Assembly: GCF_011682065.1 (NCBI RefSeq)
Contig: NZ_VUYU01000029.1
Location: 23,904 to 87,903, forward strand
DNA: 64,000 bases
Source: Massilia rubra
Lineage (GTDB): Bacteria > Pseudomonadota > Gammaproteobacteria > Burkholderiales > Burkholderiaceae_D
Reading direction: 5' to 3'
Part shown: piece by piece, positions 33,306 to 41,589 of the stretch
Numbering within the stretch: the first letter of the stretch is position 1
Layout of the letters: each line of letters opens with the position of its first letter
Translations under genes and position numbers: made by a program
The notes under the pieces: model-generated
Databases searched by the model: none
The model's input: the letters and a program-made list of their open reading frames with translations, nothing else
Told to the model about the DNA's origin: nothing

Positions 33306-35984
33306 ATGAGCGTCAGGAACCTGCAGCACTTGTTCGCCCCGAAGTCGGTCGCCATCATCGGCGCGTCCGCGCGGCCGAACAGCGTGGGCGCGACCGTGCT
33401 GCGCAACGTCATCGAGGGCGGCTTTGCCGGCGCGATCTACCCGGTCAACCCCAAGTACGACAGCCTGGCCGGACTGCGCGTGTACGCGCGCGTGTCAAGC
33501 TTGCCGGCGGCGCCCGACCTGGCGATCATCTGCACCCCGCCGGCCACGGTGCCGGGCATCGTGCGCCAGCTCGGCGAAGCGGGCACGCGCGCGGCGATCA
33601 TCCTCACGGCCGGCCTGTCCGGCATGCATGACAGCGGCGGGCGCACCTTGCGCCAGGCCGCGCTCGACGCCGCCAAACCGTATGTGCTACGCCTCTTGGG
33701 ACCGAACAGCGTCGGCCTGCTGGTGCCCGGCATCGGCCTGAACGCCAGCTTCGCGCATACCGGCGCGCTGCCGGGCAGGATCGCCTTCGTGTCGCAGTCC
33801 GGCGCCATGGTGACCGGCGTGCTCGATTGGGCCAGGTCGCGCGGGATCGGCTTTTCCAAGTTCATTTCGCTGGGCGAGGGCGCCGACATCGATTTTGGCG
33901 ACCTGCTCGACTACCTCGCTTCCGACCCCGGCACCAGCGCCATCCTGCTATACATGGAAGACGTGCGCCATGCGCGCAAATTCATGTCGGCCGCGCGCGC
34001 CGCCGCGCGCAGCAAGCCGACCGTGGTGCTCAAGGCGGGCAGGGTGGCCGAAGGCGCCATCGCGGCCGCCTCGCATACCGGGGCGCTGGCCGGATCGGAC
34101 GACGTCTACGACGCCGCCATCCGCCGCGCCGGCATGCTGCGTGTGCTCGGCACCGAAGAGCTGTTCGCCGCCGTGGCCACGCTGGCGCACGCGCGCCCGC
34201 TGTTCGGCGAGCGCGTGGCCATCTTTTCCAATGGCGGCGGCCCCGGCGTCATGGCGACCGATGCGGTGGTGTGCGGCAAAGGCGGCATGGCGCAGCTGGC
34301 GCCGGACACCGTGGCCCGCCTGGACGCCGTGCTCCCCGCCACCTGGGCGCGCGCCAACCCGGTCGACATCCTCGGCGACGCGCCGGCCCAGCGCTACGTC
34401 GATGTGCTGAACATCCTGCTCAAAGACCCGCAGGCCGACGCCATCCTGTTCATCCATGCGCCCACGGCCATCGTGCCGAGCGCGGACATTGCGCGTGCGC
34501 TGGCCCCGATCGCCAGCGCATCGTCGCGCAATATCCTGGCCTGCTGGCTGGGCGGCGATGCGGTAGCCGAGGCGCGCGCGATCTTCACCGAGGCCGGCAT
34601 TCCCAGTTTCGGCACGCCCGAAGAAGCGGTCAGCGCCTACCTGCAGATCGTACAGTACCGGCGCAACCAGAACCTGCTGATGCAGGTGCCGCCGGCCGCC
34701 AGCGACGATGGCGCGACCGACCCGCAAGCGGCGCGCGCGCTGGTGCGCAAGGCGCTGGCCGAGGGCCGTACCTTGCTCAGCGAGCCGGAAACCAAGTCGG
34801 TGCTGGCCGCCTACGGCGTGGCCGTGGTGCAAACGCGCAGCACGCAATCGGTGGACGAGGCGGTGGCGGCGGCCGAGGCGATCGGTTTTCCGGTCGCGCT
34901 CAAGATCGTCTCGCCCGACATCACCCACAAGAGCGACATGGGCGGCGTGGCGCTCGACCTGGAAGATGCGGAGGCGGTGCGCGCGGTGGCCCTGCGCATG
35001 AACAAGCGCCTGGCCGAACTGCGGCCCGACGCGCGCCTGGAGGGCTTTTCGGTGCAGCAGATGGCGCGCCGCCCCGAGGCGCATGAACTGATCATCGGCG
35101 TGGCCACCGATCCGGTGTTCGGCCCCGTGATCCTGTTCGGCCAGGGCGGCATCGCGGTCGAAGTGACGGCCGACCATGCGGTGGCGCTGCCGCCGCTGAA
35201 CGTGGTGCTGGCGCGCGACCTGATATCGCGCACGCGCGTAGCCAAGCTGCTGGCCGGCTACCGCAACCGGCCGCCCGCCAACATGGACGCCATCATCGCC
35301 ACCCTGATGCGCATCTCGCACATGGTGGCCGACCTGCCCGAGATGGTGGAGCTCGACATCAATCCGCTGCTGGTCGACAGCGAGGGTGCGCTGGCGCTGG
35401 ACGCGCGCATGCGGGTGGCGCTTGCCGACCATTCGGCCAGCACCCTGGACCGGCTGGCGATCCGCCCCTATCCGCGCGAGCTGGAAGAGCGCATCGACTG
35501 GTGCGGCGAAGCGCTGCTGCTGCGCCCCATCCAGCCCGAGGATGGCCCGGCCCACGTGGCCATGTTCAACGCGCTCTCCGACGACGACGTGCGCTACCGC
35601 ATGTTCGTGCGCGTGCGCGAACTGAACGCCTCGCAACTGGCGCGCTTTACCCAGATCGACTACGACCGCGAGATGGCCTTCATCGCCACCCGCCCCGGTC
35701 CCGACGGCGTGAACGAAACGCTGGGCGTGGCGCGCGTGGTGTGCGACCCCGATAACATCGCCGCCGAATTCGCGGTGACGGTGCGCTCCGACCTGAAAGG
35801 GCATGGACTGGGCTACGTGCTGATGGAAAAGCTGATCGCCTATTGCCGCAGCCGCGGCACGCGCGAAATCGTGGGCGAGGCGCTGCCGCAGAACACCCGC
35901 ATCACCAAGCTGGCGCGCAAGCTCGGTTTCGAGATCAGCAAGGCGGCCGAAGACGGGTCGGTGCATATGCGATTGACTTTGTAG
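33306..35984 (+). CDS. ADP-forming acyl-CoA ligase fused to GNAT acetyltransferase (PatZ-like)
   Basis: 892 aa, near the length of E. coli PatZ (Pka), with the same domain order: CoA-binding domain (VAIIGASARPNSVG, about 1-130), succinyl-CoA-ligase-like domain with SHTGALAGSD (H257), ATP-grasp domain (about 480-700; GFPVALKIVSPDITHKSDMGGV), and C-terminal GNAT (about 735-892; LLRPIQPEDGP, GLGYVLMEKLI, KLARKLGFEI). PatZ-type enzymes acetylate lysines of metabolic enzymes such as acetyl-CoA synthetase. H257 is where active ADP-forming ligases carry the phospho-His, so this copy may also have ligase activity. An FNR-type site precedes it. Confidence 0.85.
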   Translation: MSVRNLQHLFAPKSVAIIGASARPNSVGATVLRNVIEGGFAGAIYPVNPKYDSLAGLRVYARVSSLPAAPDLAIICTPPATVPGIVRQLGEAGTRAAIILTAGLSGMHDSGGRTLRQAALDAAKPYVLRLLGPNSVGLLVPGIGLNASFAHTGALPGRIAFVSQSGAMVTGVLDWARSRGIGFSKFISLGEGADIDFGDLLDYLASDPGTSAILLYMEDVRHARKFMSAARAAARSKPTVVLKAGRVAEGAIAAASHTGALAGSDDVYDAAIRRAGMLRVLGTEELFAAVATLAHARPLFGERVAIFSNGGGPGVMATDAVVCGKGGMAQLAPDTVARLDAVLPATWARANPVDILGDAPAQRYVDVLNILLKDPQADAILFIHAPTAIVPSADIARALAPIASASSRNILACWLGGDAVAEARAIFTEAGIPSFGTPEEAVSAYLQIVQYRRNQNLLMQVPPAASDDGATDPQAARALVRKALAEGRTLLSEPETKSVLAAYGVAVVQTRSTQSVDEAVAAAEAIGFPVALKIVSPDITHKSDMGGVALDLEDAEAVRAVALRMNKRLAELRPDARLEGFSVQQMARRPEAHELIIGVATDPVFGPVILFGQGGIAVEVTADHAVALPPLNVVLARDLISRTRVAKLLAGYRNRPPANMDAIIATLMRISHMVADLPEMVELDINPLLVDSEGALALDARMRVALADHSASTLDRLAIRPYPRELEERIDWCGEALLLRPIQPEDGPAHVAMFNALSDDDVRYRMFVRVRELNASQLARFTQIDYDREMAFIATRPGPDGVNETLGVARVVCDPDNIAAEFAVTVRSDLKGHGLGYVLMEKLIAYCRSRGTREIVGEALPQNTRITKLARKLGFEISKAAEDGSVHMRLTL

Positions 35985-36082
35985 CTGCGCTCTACAGTTA
36001 CATACGTTGGCTTGCGCTCATTTTTGGTAGTGCAAGGCAGCACGGCGTGGCCAGGGACGGACAGATGATCCCATGTGCCGGC

Positions 36083-36118
36083 CACCTGCGCCGTCGCTTT
36101 TTGGGTAAGATGGCTTGA
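36083..36118 (+). repeat. 36-bp direct repeat, left copy
   Basis: Matches the sequence at 36783-36818 at 32 of 36 positions by direct comparison (core CACCTGCGCCG ... TTTTTGGGT). The two copies are exactly 700 bases apart and flank an AT-richer membrane-protein gene. Confidence 0.7.
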
Positions 36119-36198
36119 AGAACCATGCTGGCCATGCAGATTGCGCTGATCGCGCATCGCGACAATCGCATGAGCGCGTCTTGAAAGGCCACAGCCAA

Positions 36199-36762
36199 AT
36201 GGACGAAATCGACATGGCAATTTTTAACGGTGTACGACGCGGCGCTATTTTTGTAGCAGGCGTTTTGACAATTATCTCGGCTATAGTTATATGGACAGAA
36301 AGAACGGGTTTTACTTTTCTGTACCAGATCAGCAGCTTGGGAAGGTCACAAGGATTATTGGAATTTTGCGACTATTATGTGGACGGGTCTCAAGTTCTAC
36401 TCAGAGAAACCGATGATGGCCGTAGTTATATGGTTGTGTTATGTTTCAGAGCGCGCAAGTTGGCGGACGGCAGGATGCTGGTTGAATACGTGGGCGAGGG
36501 TGGAGCAATTCGGATGAGCACGGCACACTCTGAAGAAGTGAAAAAATACACAAGGCAGGTCGCACTTGATTTTCATCAGACGTCGGCCGAGATGCTCGCT
36601 GCAAAAGACGGCCTGGACGAACGGTGGCGCTCGAATTTGGCGAGCGGAGCAGTGATTATATTGGTTGGGCTTCTGTTTTTCTGCTTGTTTATCGCGAGCG
36701 TCAGCTTGATGATCAAGAGCATGCCAAACCTGCGCAATATCGAGCCAAGTCATGATGAGTAA
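36199..36762 (+). CDS. Two-pass membrane protein, AT-rich, probably acquired
   Basis: 187 aa from ATG 36199 (a longer in-frame start at 36115 lacks support). Membrane helix 1 about residues 14-35 (IFVAGVLTIISAIVIWTE); a periplasmic domain with YYVDGSQVLLRETDDGRSYMVVLCFRARKL; membrane helix 2 near the C-terminus (AVIILVGLLFFCLFIASVSLMI). The local base composition is clearly more AT-rich than its neighbours, and direct repeats flank it, which suggests acquisition or duplication. Family not recognised. Confidence 0.65.
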   Translation: MDEIDMAIFNGVRRGAIFVAGVLTIISAIVIWTERTGFTFLYQISSLGRSQGLLEFCDYYVDGSQVLLRETDDGRSYMVVLCFRARKLADGRMLVEYVGEGGAIRMSTAHSEEVKKYTRQVALDFHQTSAEMLAAKDGLDERWRSNLASGAVIILVGLLFFCLFIASVSLMIKSMPNLRNIEPSHDE

Positions 36763-36782
36763 TAGCGCTTACGCCCCCCATT

Positions 36783-36818
36783 CACCTGCGCCGCCGATTT
36801 TTGGGTGAGATTGCTTGA
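36783..36818 (+). repeat. 36-bp direct repeat, right copy
   Basis: Partner of 36083-36118 (four mismatches). After the repeat the two flanks stay loosely similar for about 40 further bases (for example ACAATCGC in both). Confidence 0.7.
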
Positions 36819-37162
36819 TAATCGTGTTCTGGTCACGCAATACAATCGCTCGTCACTCTGCGCGACTCCGGAACTGGATTGCCGTGTTTGAAAAAAATAT
36901 CAGTTTCCTTGGATTTTGACCGTCTCACCGTTTGCGAAACTACCTCTGCAACGGATATTTAATTGTTATTCATTCACCGCGATATTTCTGCGCAATGACC
37001 AGAATAATATTTTTCTGTCAACAACGTGATTGTCGCACATAAATCCCGCCCGGATTGTCAATTTGCTCGCCATCTGAGCACCCTGAAGGCAAATGCAATG
37101 CCATTGAAGTAGTCGCCTGTGGCACAATGCCCGCCGTTGCCATCTCTATCCCGGACCATCGA
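36819..37162. other. AT-rich intergenic region
   Basis: About 340 bases, unusually AT-rich for this window, between the two-pass membrane protein and the small secreted protein. I find no credible gene, terminator or FNR-type site. It may be part of the same acquired segment. Confidence 0.4.
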
Positions 37163-37510
37163 ATGAAACCCGCCATCCTCCTCGCCCTGACCCTCGGCGC
37201 CATCGGCGCCGCCCGCGCCGATATCCTGATCACGCCCTCGTTCATCATCAATATAGAAGAAGAGTGCGCGGTCGAATACCGGGTGTGCGGCAAAGTCTCG
37301 TACACGGGAACGAGCAAGAAGACCGGCCAGGCCATCGTCTTGCGCGGCAAGACCGTGGAAGGGAAGTGCGAGAAGGACGTGCCATTTTGCGAATTCAAGG
37401 GCTACATCTTCAAGAACGGGGCCACGGTTTACCGGGTGACTTCCGATGGAAAACTGACCGTCTCGCAGGGCGCCAAGACCCTGGTCGAGGAAAAGGGCGT
37501 GTGGCAGTAA
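37163..37510 (+). CDS. Small secreted protein
   Basis: 115 aa from ATG 37163. Signal peptide MKPAILLALTLGAIGAARA, then a small beta-rich domain containing EEECAVEYRVCGKVSY and KCEKDVPFCEFKGYIF. Four cysteines in two C-x(6-7)-C pairs suggest two disulfides in the periplasm. Family not recognised. The frame upstream to 37055 has no signal peptide. Confidence 0.7.
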   Translation: MKPAILLALTLGAIGAARADILITPSFIINIEEECAVEYRVCGKVSYTGTSKKTGQAIVLRGKTVEGKCEKDVPFCEFKGYIFKNGATVYRVTSDGKLTVSQGAKTLVEEKGVWQ

Positions 37511-37641
37511 GAGGGCTGCGTGCGCCACCCGTTGTAAATACTTCTACTGTCAAACCGCCATCGAGGCATGCGAATGTGTGGCGAAAACCCACATACCCCG
37601 TATTTTGCACACCCGGGCGTAGCCCTGTCGCCCGGCCATTT

Positions 37642-37683
37642 TTGATGCATATCAAGGATTTCAGCCTCCAAGCTCCCTAGACT
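37642..37683 (+). promoter_or_regulatory. FNR-dependent class II promoter of the Aer-like gene
   Basis: TTGATGCATATCAA (37642-37655) is a perfect FNR-type palindrome. TAGACT (37678-37683) fits the -10 element, giving a start near 37690 and site centre near -41.5. The element is inside a shared longer pattern, TTTTTGAT...ATCAAGGATTT, also seen before ccoN. Confidence 0.8.
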
Positions 37684-37725
37684 CGTCCTATTGAATTAAT
37701 GCTCTAGGGCAAAAGGAGTATCTCC

Positions 37726-39360
37726 GTGCGCAATAATCTGCCGGTAACGGGTATCGAATACGAGCTGCGCGAAGGCCAGTCCATCGTCTCCAAAACGGAC
37801 ACCAAGGGATTGATCACCTACGTCAACGCCGCCTTTATCGAGGTCAGCGGCTTTCCCGAAGACGAATTGCTGGGCAAGCCGCACAACCTGGTGCGCCATC
37901 CGGACATGCCGGCCGAAGCGTTTGCGGACCTGTGGCGCAGCATGAAGGACGGCCGTCCCTGGACAGGCCTGGTCAAGAACCGGCGCAAGAACGGCGACTT
38001 TTACTGGGTGGTGGCGAACGTCACGCCGGTCAAGGAAAACGGCCAGGCGGTCGGCTACATGTCGGTGCGCACGCGCCCGACGCGCGAACAGATCAAGGCC
38101 GCCGGCGAGTTGTACCGGCGCTTCAAGGAGGGCCGCGCCGCCGGACTGGCGATCGTGGACGGCGGCGCGGTGCGCACCGGCCTGGCCACGCGCCTGCGCG
38201 CCGCGCTGCATTTGCCGATCGGCGTACGGATCGGCATCCTGATGGGCAGCCTGGCCGTGTTGATTGCCGGTCTTGGCGCGGCGTCCGGCAGCGTCGTGCT
38301 GGCCGGCCTGGGCGCGTGCGGCGCGCTGCTGGCGCTGGCCGGCTGGGTCGCCCTGCATCGCGCCATCGTGGCGCCGATGCGGCAGGCGGCCGAGGCGGTG
38401 CAGGCGCTGGCCGGCGGCGACTTGTCGTTCTTGTGCGCCGCCGACCGCACCGACGACATGGGCCAGCTGCTGCGCGGCCTGCGCCAGGTGGCGGTCAACC
38501 TGCGCGCCATCATCGGCGACGTGCGCAGCAATGTGGCCTCGATCGAGACGGCCACGCGCGAAATCGCGGTCGGCAACGCCGACCTGGCCGCGCGCACCGA
38601 GTCGCAGGCGTCCAGCCTCGAAGAAACCGCCGCCAGCATGGAGCAGTTCGCGGTGACCGTGGGCGAGAACGCCGAGCGCGCGCTGCAGGCCGACCAGCTG
38701 GTGCTGTCGGCGTCGTCGATCGCCGGCAAGGGCGGCCAGGCGGTGGCCCAGGTGGGGGCGACGATGGGGCAGATCAGTGATTCGGCTGCCAAGATTGTCG
38801 ATATTATCAGCCTGATTAACGGGATCGCCTTCCAGACCAATATCCTGGCGCTGAACGCCGCCGTGGAAGCGGCGCGCGCCGGCGAGCAGGGACGCGGCTT
38901 TGCCGTGGTGGCGGGCGAAGTGCGCGCGCTGGCCCAGCGCTCGGCCGCCGCCGCCAGCGACATCAAGCACCTGATCGAGGATTCCGTCACCAAGGTCAAG
39001 AACGGCGACCGCCTGGTAGAGGAAGCCGGCGGCACCATGGCCGGCGTGGTCGAATCGGTGCAGCGCGCCACCACCATCATGAGCGACATCAAGCGCGCCA
39101 GCATCGAGCAAAAGAGCGGCATCGCCCAGGTCAACGAAGCGGTGGCCCACCTGGACCAGATCACCCAGCAGAACGCGGCCCTGGTCGAGGAATCGGCCAC
39201 GGCGGCGGCCAGCGTGGCCGAGCAGGCCGTGCACCTGGCGCAGGCGATCTCGGTGTTCAAGTTCGGCGGCGAGAGCCGGGTGCGGCGGGCGCCGGCGAAA
39301 CGGCAAGCACATGCCGACTCAGCCGTTTTTGATGCAGGTCAAGGATTTCGCGAGCCCTGA
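37726..39360 (+). CDS. aer: Aer-like PAS chemoreceptor
   Basis: 544 aa from GTG 37726, behind AAAAGGAG. An N-terminal Aer-type PAS domain (residues 10-115) has [36 protein letters not shown] and [17 protein letters not shown], the pattern of FAD-binding aerotaxis receptors. A hydrophobic double segment (about 165-210) anchors it, followed by HAMP and a long methyl-accepting coiled coil with the tip EEIAAL-region equivalent [42 protein letters not shown] shortened here to its hallmark ([14 protein letters not shown]). It would steer the cell toward favourable oxygen/redox. An FNR-type site drives it. Confidence 0.88.
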   Translation: MRNNLPVTGIEYELREGQSIVSKTDTKGLITYVNAAFIEVSGFPEDELLGKPHNLVRHPDMPAEAFADLWRSMKDGRPWTGLVKNRRKNGDFYWVVANVTPVKENGQAVGYMSVRTRPTREQIKAAGELYRRFKEGRAAGLAIVDGGAVRTGLATRLRAALHLPIGVRIGILMGSLAVLIAGLGAASGSVVLAGLGACGALLALAGWVALHRAIVAPMRQAAEAVQALAGGDLSFLCAADRTDDMGQLLRGLRQVAVNLRAIIGDVRSNVASIETATREIAVGNADLAARTESQASSLEETAASMEQFAVTVGENAERALQADQLVLSASSIAGKGGQAVAQVGATMGQISDSAAKIVDIISLINGIAFQTNILALNAAVEAARAGEQGRGFAVVAGEVRALAQRSAAAASDIKHLIEDSVTKVKNGDRLVEEAGGTMAGVVESVQRATTIMSDIKRASIEQKSGIAQVNEAVAHLDQITQQNAALVEESATAAASVAEQAVHLAQAISVFKFGGESRVRRAPAKRQAHADSAVFDAGQGFREP

Positions 39361-39370
39361 TCCCTACACT
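39329..39370 (+). promoter_or_regulatory. FNR-type promoter of hemN, inside the end of the receptor gene
   Basis: TTGATGCAGGTCAA (39329-39342) matches the FNR palindrome with one mismatch. TACACT (39365-39370) serves as -10 at class II spacing. The site lies within the last codons of the Aer-like gene. Confidence 0.7.
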
Positions 39371-39395
39371 CGGTCCCATCGCCTAGGAGCCCACC

Positions 39396-40814
39396 ATGCT
39401 GCACACCGTTATCCCCATCGCCAATCCGCGTCCGATCGATTTCGATGCGGACCTGATCCGCAAGTTGAGCCAGAACGGTCCGCGTTACACCTCGTACCCG
39501 ACCGCCGACCGCTTCAGCGAAGCCTTCGGCTACCGTGACTACCTGCATGCGGTGGCGGGGCTGCGCACGCGCGGCACGGTCAAGCCGCTTTCGCTGTACC
39601 TGCACATCCCGTTCTGCGAATCGGTGTGCTACTACTGCGCCTGCAACAAGATCGTCACCAAGAACCACGACAAGGCGGTTACCTACCTGGGCTACCTGAA
39701 ACGCGAGATCGAGATGCAGGGCAGGCTGTTCGCCGGCATGAACCAGATCGAGCAGCTGCACCTGGGCGGCGGCACGCCGACCTATTTCACCGACGCGCAG
39801 ATGGAAGAGCTGATGGACCACCTGCGCCGCTGGTTCCAGTTCGCGCCCGACGGCAGCGGCGAATATTCGATCGAAATCGATCCGCGCACGGTCTCGCGCG
39901 AGCGTGTCCTGAGCCTGCGCCGCCAGGGTTTCAACCGCGTCAGCCTGGGCGTGCAGGATTACGACCCGGCGGTGCAGGCGGCGGTCAACCGCATCCAGCC
40001 CGAGGCCGAAACCCAGGCCATCATCGACGCCGCGCGCGAAGCGGGCTTCCGCTCGGTGAGCATCGACCTCATTTACGGCCTGCCCAAGCAGAACGTATTT
40101 ACGATGGCGCAAACCATCGACAAGGTGATCAAGGCCGATCCGGACCGCATCGCCATCTATAACTATGCGCACATGCCGCACCTGTTCAAGCCGCAGCGCC
40201 GCATCAACGAAGCGGACATGCCGAGCGCCGACGAACGGCTCGACATGCTCGGCCTGGCGATCCGCAAGCTGGAGCAGGCCGGTTATGTGTACATCGGCAT
40301 GGACCATTTCGCCAAGCCGGAAGACGACCTGGCCGTGGCCCAGCGCCAGGGCCGGCTGCACCGCAACTTCCAGGGCTATTCGACGCACGCCGAAATGGAC
40401 CTGGTCTCGTGCGGCGTGTCGGCCATCAGCGCGGTGGCCGCCACCTACAGCCAGAATGTCAAGACGCTCGACGCCTATTACGACCTGATCGACAAGAACG
40501 AACTGCCGGTGGCGCGCGGCATCCGCCTGTCGATGGACGACGCCCTGCGCCGCACCATCATCCAGATGCTGATGTGCCACTTCGAGCTGTCGATGCCGTC
40601 CATCGAGCAGGCGTACCCGATCGCGTTTTCGAGCTACTTCGCGGCCGAACTGGAACGCCTCAAGGTGCTCGAAGCCGACGGCCTGGTAACCATCGGCCCC
40701 GAGTGGCTGAGCGTGACGCCGAAAGGACGCCTGCTGATCCGCAACGTGTGCATGGTGTTCGACCGGTTTCTGACTCAGGCCGCGCCGGCGCCGCGTTACT
40801 CGCGGACGATCTGA
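39396..40814 (+). CDS. hemN: Oxygen-independent coproporphyrinogen III dehydrogenase
   Basis: 472 aa, ATG 39396. Radical SAM enzyme: CxxxCxxC at C74, C78, C81 (FCESVCYYCACNK), then HLGGGTPTYF and the HemN C-terminal domain. It decarboxylates coproporphyrinogen III to protoporphyrinogen IX without oxygen, providing haem when HemF cannot work. Opening RPIDFDADLIRKLSQNGPRY is typical of true HemN, not the HemW homologue. It follows an FNR-type promoter and sits 10 bases before the SafE-like gene, giving haem for the cbb3 oxidase. Confidence 0.92.
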   Translation: MLHTVIPIANPRPIDFDADLIRKLSQNGPRYTSYPTADRFSEAFGYRDYLHAVAGLRTRGTVKPLSLYLHIPFCESVCYYCACNKIVTKNHDKAVTYLGYLKREIEMQGRLFAGMNQIEQLHLGGGTPTYFTDAQMEELMDHLRRWFQFAPDGSGEYSIEIDPRTVSRERVLSLRRQGFNRVSLGVQDYDPAVQAAVNRIQPEAETQAIIDAAREAGFRSVSIDLIYGLPKQNVFTMAQTIDKVIKADPDRIAIYNYAHMPHLFKPQRRINEADMPSADERLDMLGLAIRKLEQAGYVYIGMDHFAKPEDDLAVAQRQGRLHRNFQGYSTHAEMDLVSCGVSAISAVAATYSQNVKTLDAYYDLIDKNELPVARGIRLSMDDALRRTIIQMLMCHFELSMPSIEQAYPIAFSSYFAAELERLKVLEADGLVTIGPEWLSVTPKGRLLIRNVCMVFDRFLTQAAPAPRYSRTI

Positions 40815-40824
40815 CGGGGCAGGG

Positions 40825-41589
40825 GTGAACGCAGTCAATCTGATTCCGGTGTTCGTGGTGGGCCTGCTCGGCAGCGTCCACTGCGTCGGCATGTGCGGCG
40901 GGATCGTCAGCGCGTTTTCGGCGGTGCCCCCGGCGCCTGCCGGCGCGCGTCCGTTTCCGGTGGCCGTCATGACCCAGCGCGCCGCCTTCGACGGCGGCGC
41001 GCGCGTGCTGGCGTATAACACCGGCCGCATCGCCAGCTACATGACGGCCGGCGCGCTGGCCGGCGGCCTCGCTGGCGGCGCGCGCACCCTCGCGGGCCTG
41101 ACCGCCTTGCAGGCCGGCGGCTACTGGCTGGCCAACCTGATGCTGGTCATCCTCGGCCTGTACCTGATGGACGCCTGGCGCGGCCTCGCCAAACTGGAAT
41201 CGCTGGGGCAGATTCTGTGGCAGCACGCGCGGCCCCTGATGCGCTTCATCATGCCGCTCGACAGCCCGCTCAAGATGCTGGCGCTGGGCGCCTTGTGGGG
41301 CTGGCTGCCGTGCGGGATGGTCTACAGCGTGCTGATGACCGCCATGTTCACCGGTTCGGGTGCCGACGGCGCGCTGGTGATGCTCGCCTTTGGCCTGGGC
41401 ACCTTGCCGATGCTGCTGGCGATGGGCATGGCGGGGGCGCGCCTGCGCGCGGCCCTGCAACAGCGCGCCGTGCGCATCGGCGCCGGCGTGGTGGTGCTGG
41501 CGTTCGGCGTGCTGGGCCTGGTGCGCGCGGCCGGCGGCGGCCAGGCCGGCTGGCTCGACGCGCTGTGCATCACGGCGGGTAGCCATTGA
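40825..41589 (+). CDS. Sulfite exporter TauE/SafE family membrane protein
   Basis: 254 aa from GTG 40825, behind GGGGCAGGGG. Six to seven helices with the conserved LLGSVHCVGMCGGIVSAF at the start and GALWGWLPCGMVYSVL in the middle, typical of the small membrane SafE/DsbD-like proteins that sit beside ccoI-ccoS. The paired Cys (HCVGMCGG; WLPCG) may handle copper or redox chemistry during cbb3 assembly; proposed, not proven. Its stop overlaps the ccoI start (TTGA). Confidence 0.8.
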   Translation: MNAVNLIPVFVVGLLGSVHCVGMCGGIVSAFSAVPPAPAGARPFPVAVMTQRAAFDGGARVLAYNTGRIASYMTAGALAGGLAGGARTLAGLTALQAGGYWLANLMLVILGLYLMDAWRGLAKLESLGQILWQHARPLMRFIMPLDSPLKMLALGALWGWLPCGMVYSVLMTAMFTGSGADGALVMLAFGLGTLPMLLAMGMAGARLRAALQQRAVRIGAGVVVLAFGVLGLVRAAGGGQAGWLDALCITAGSH

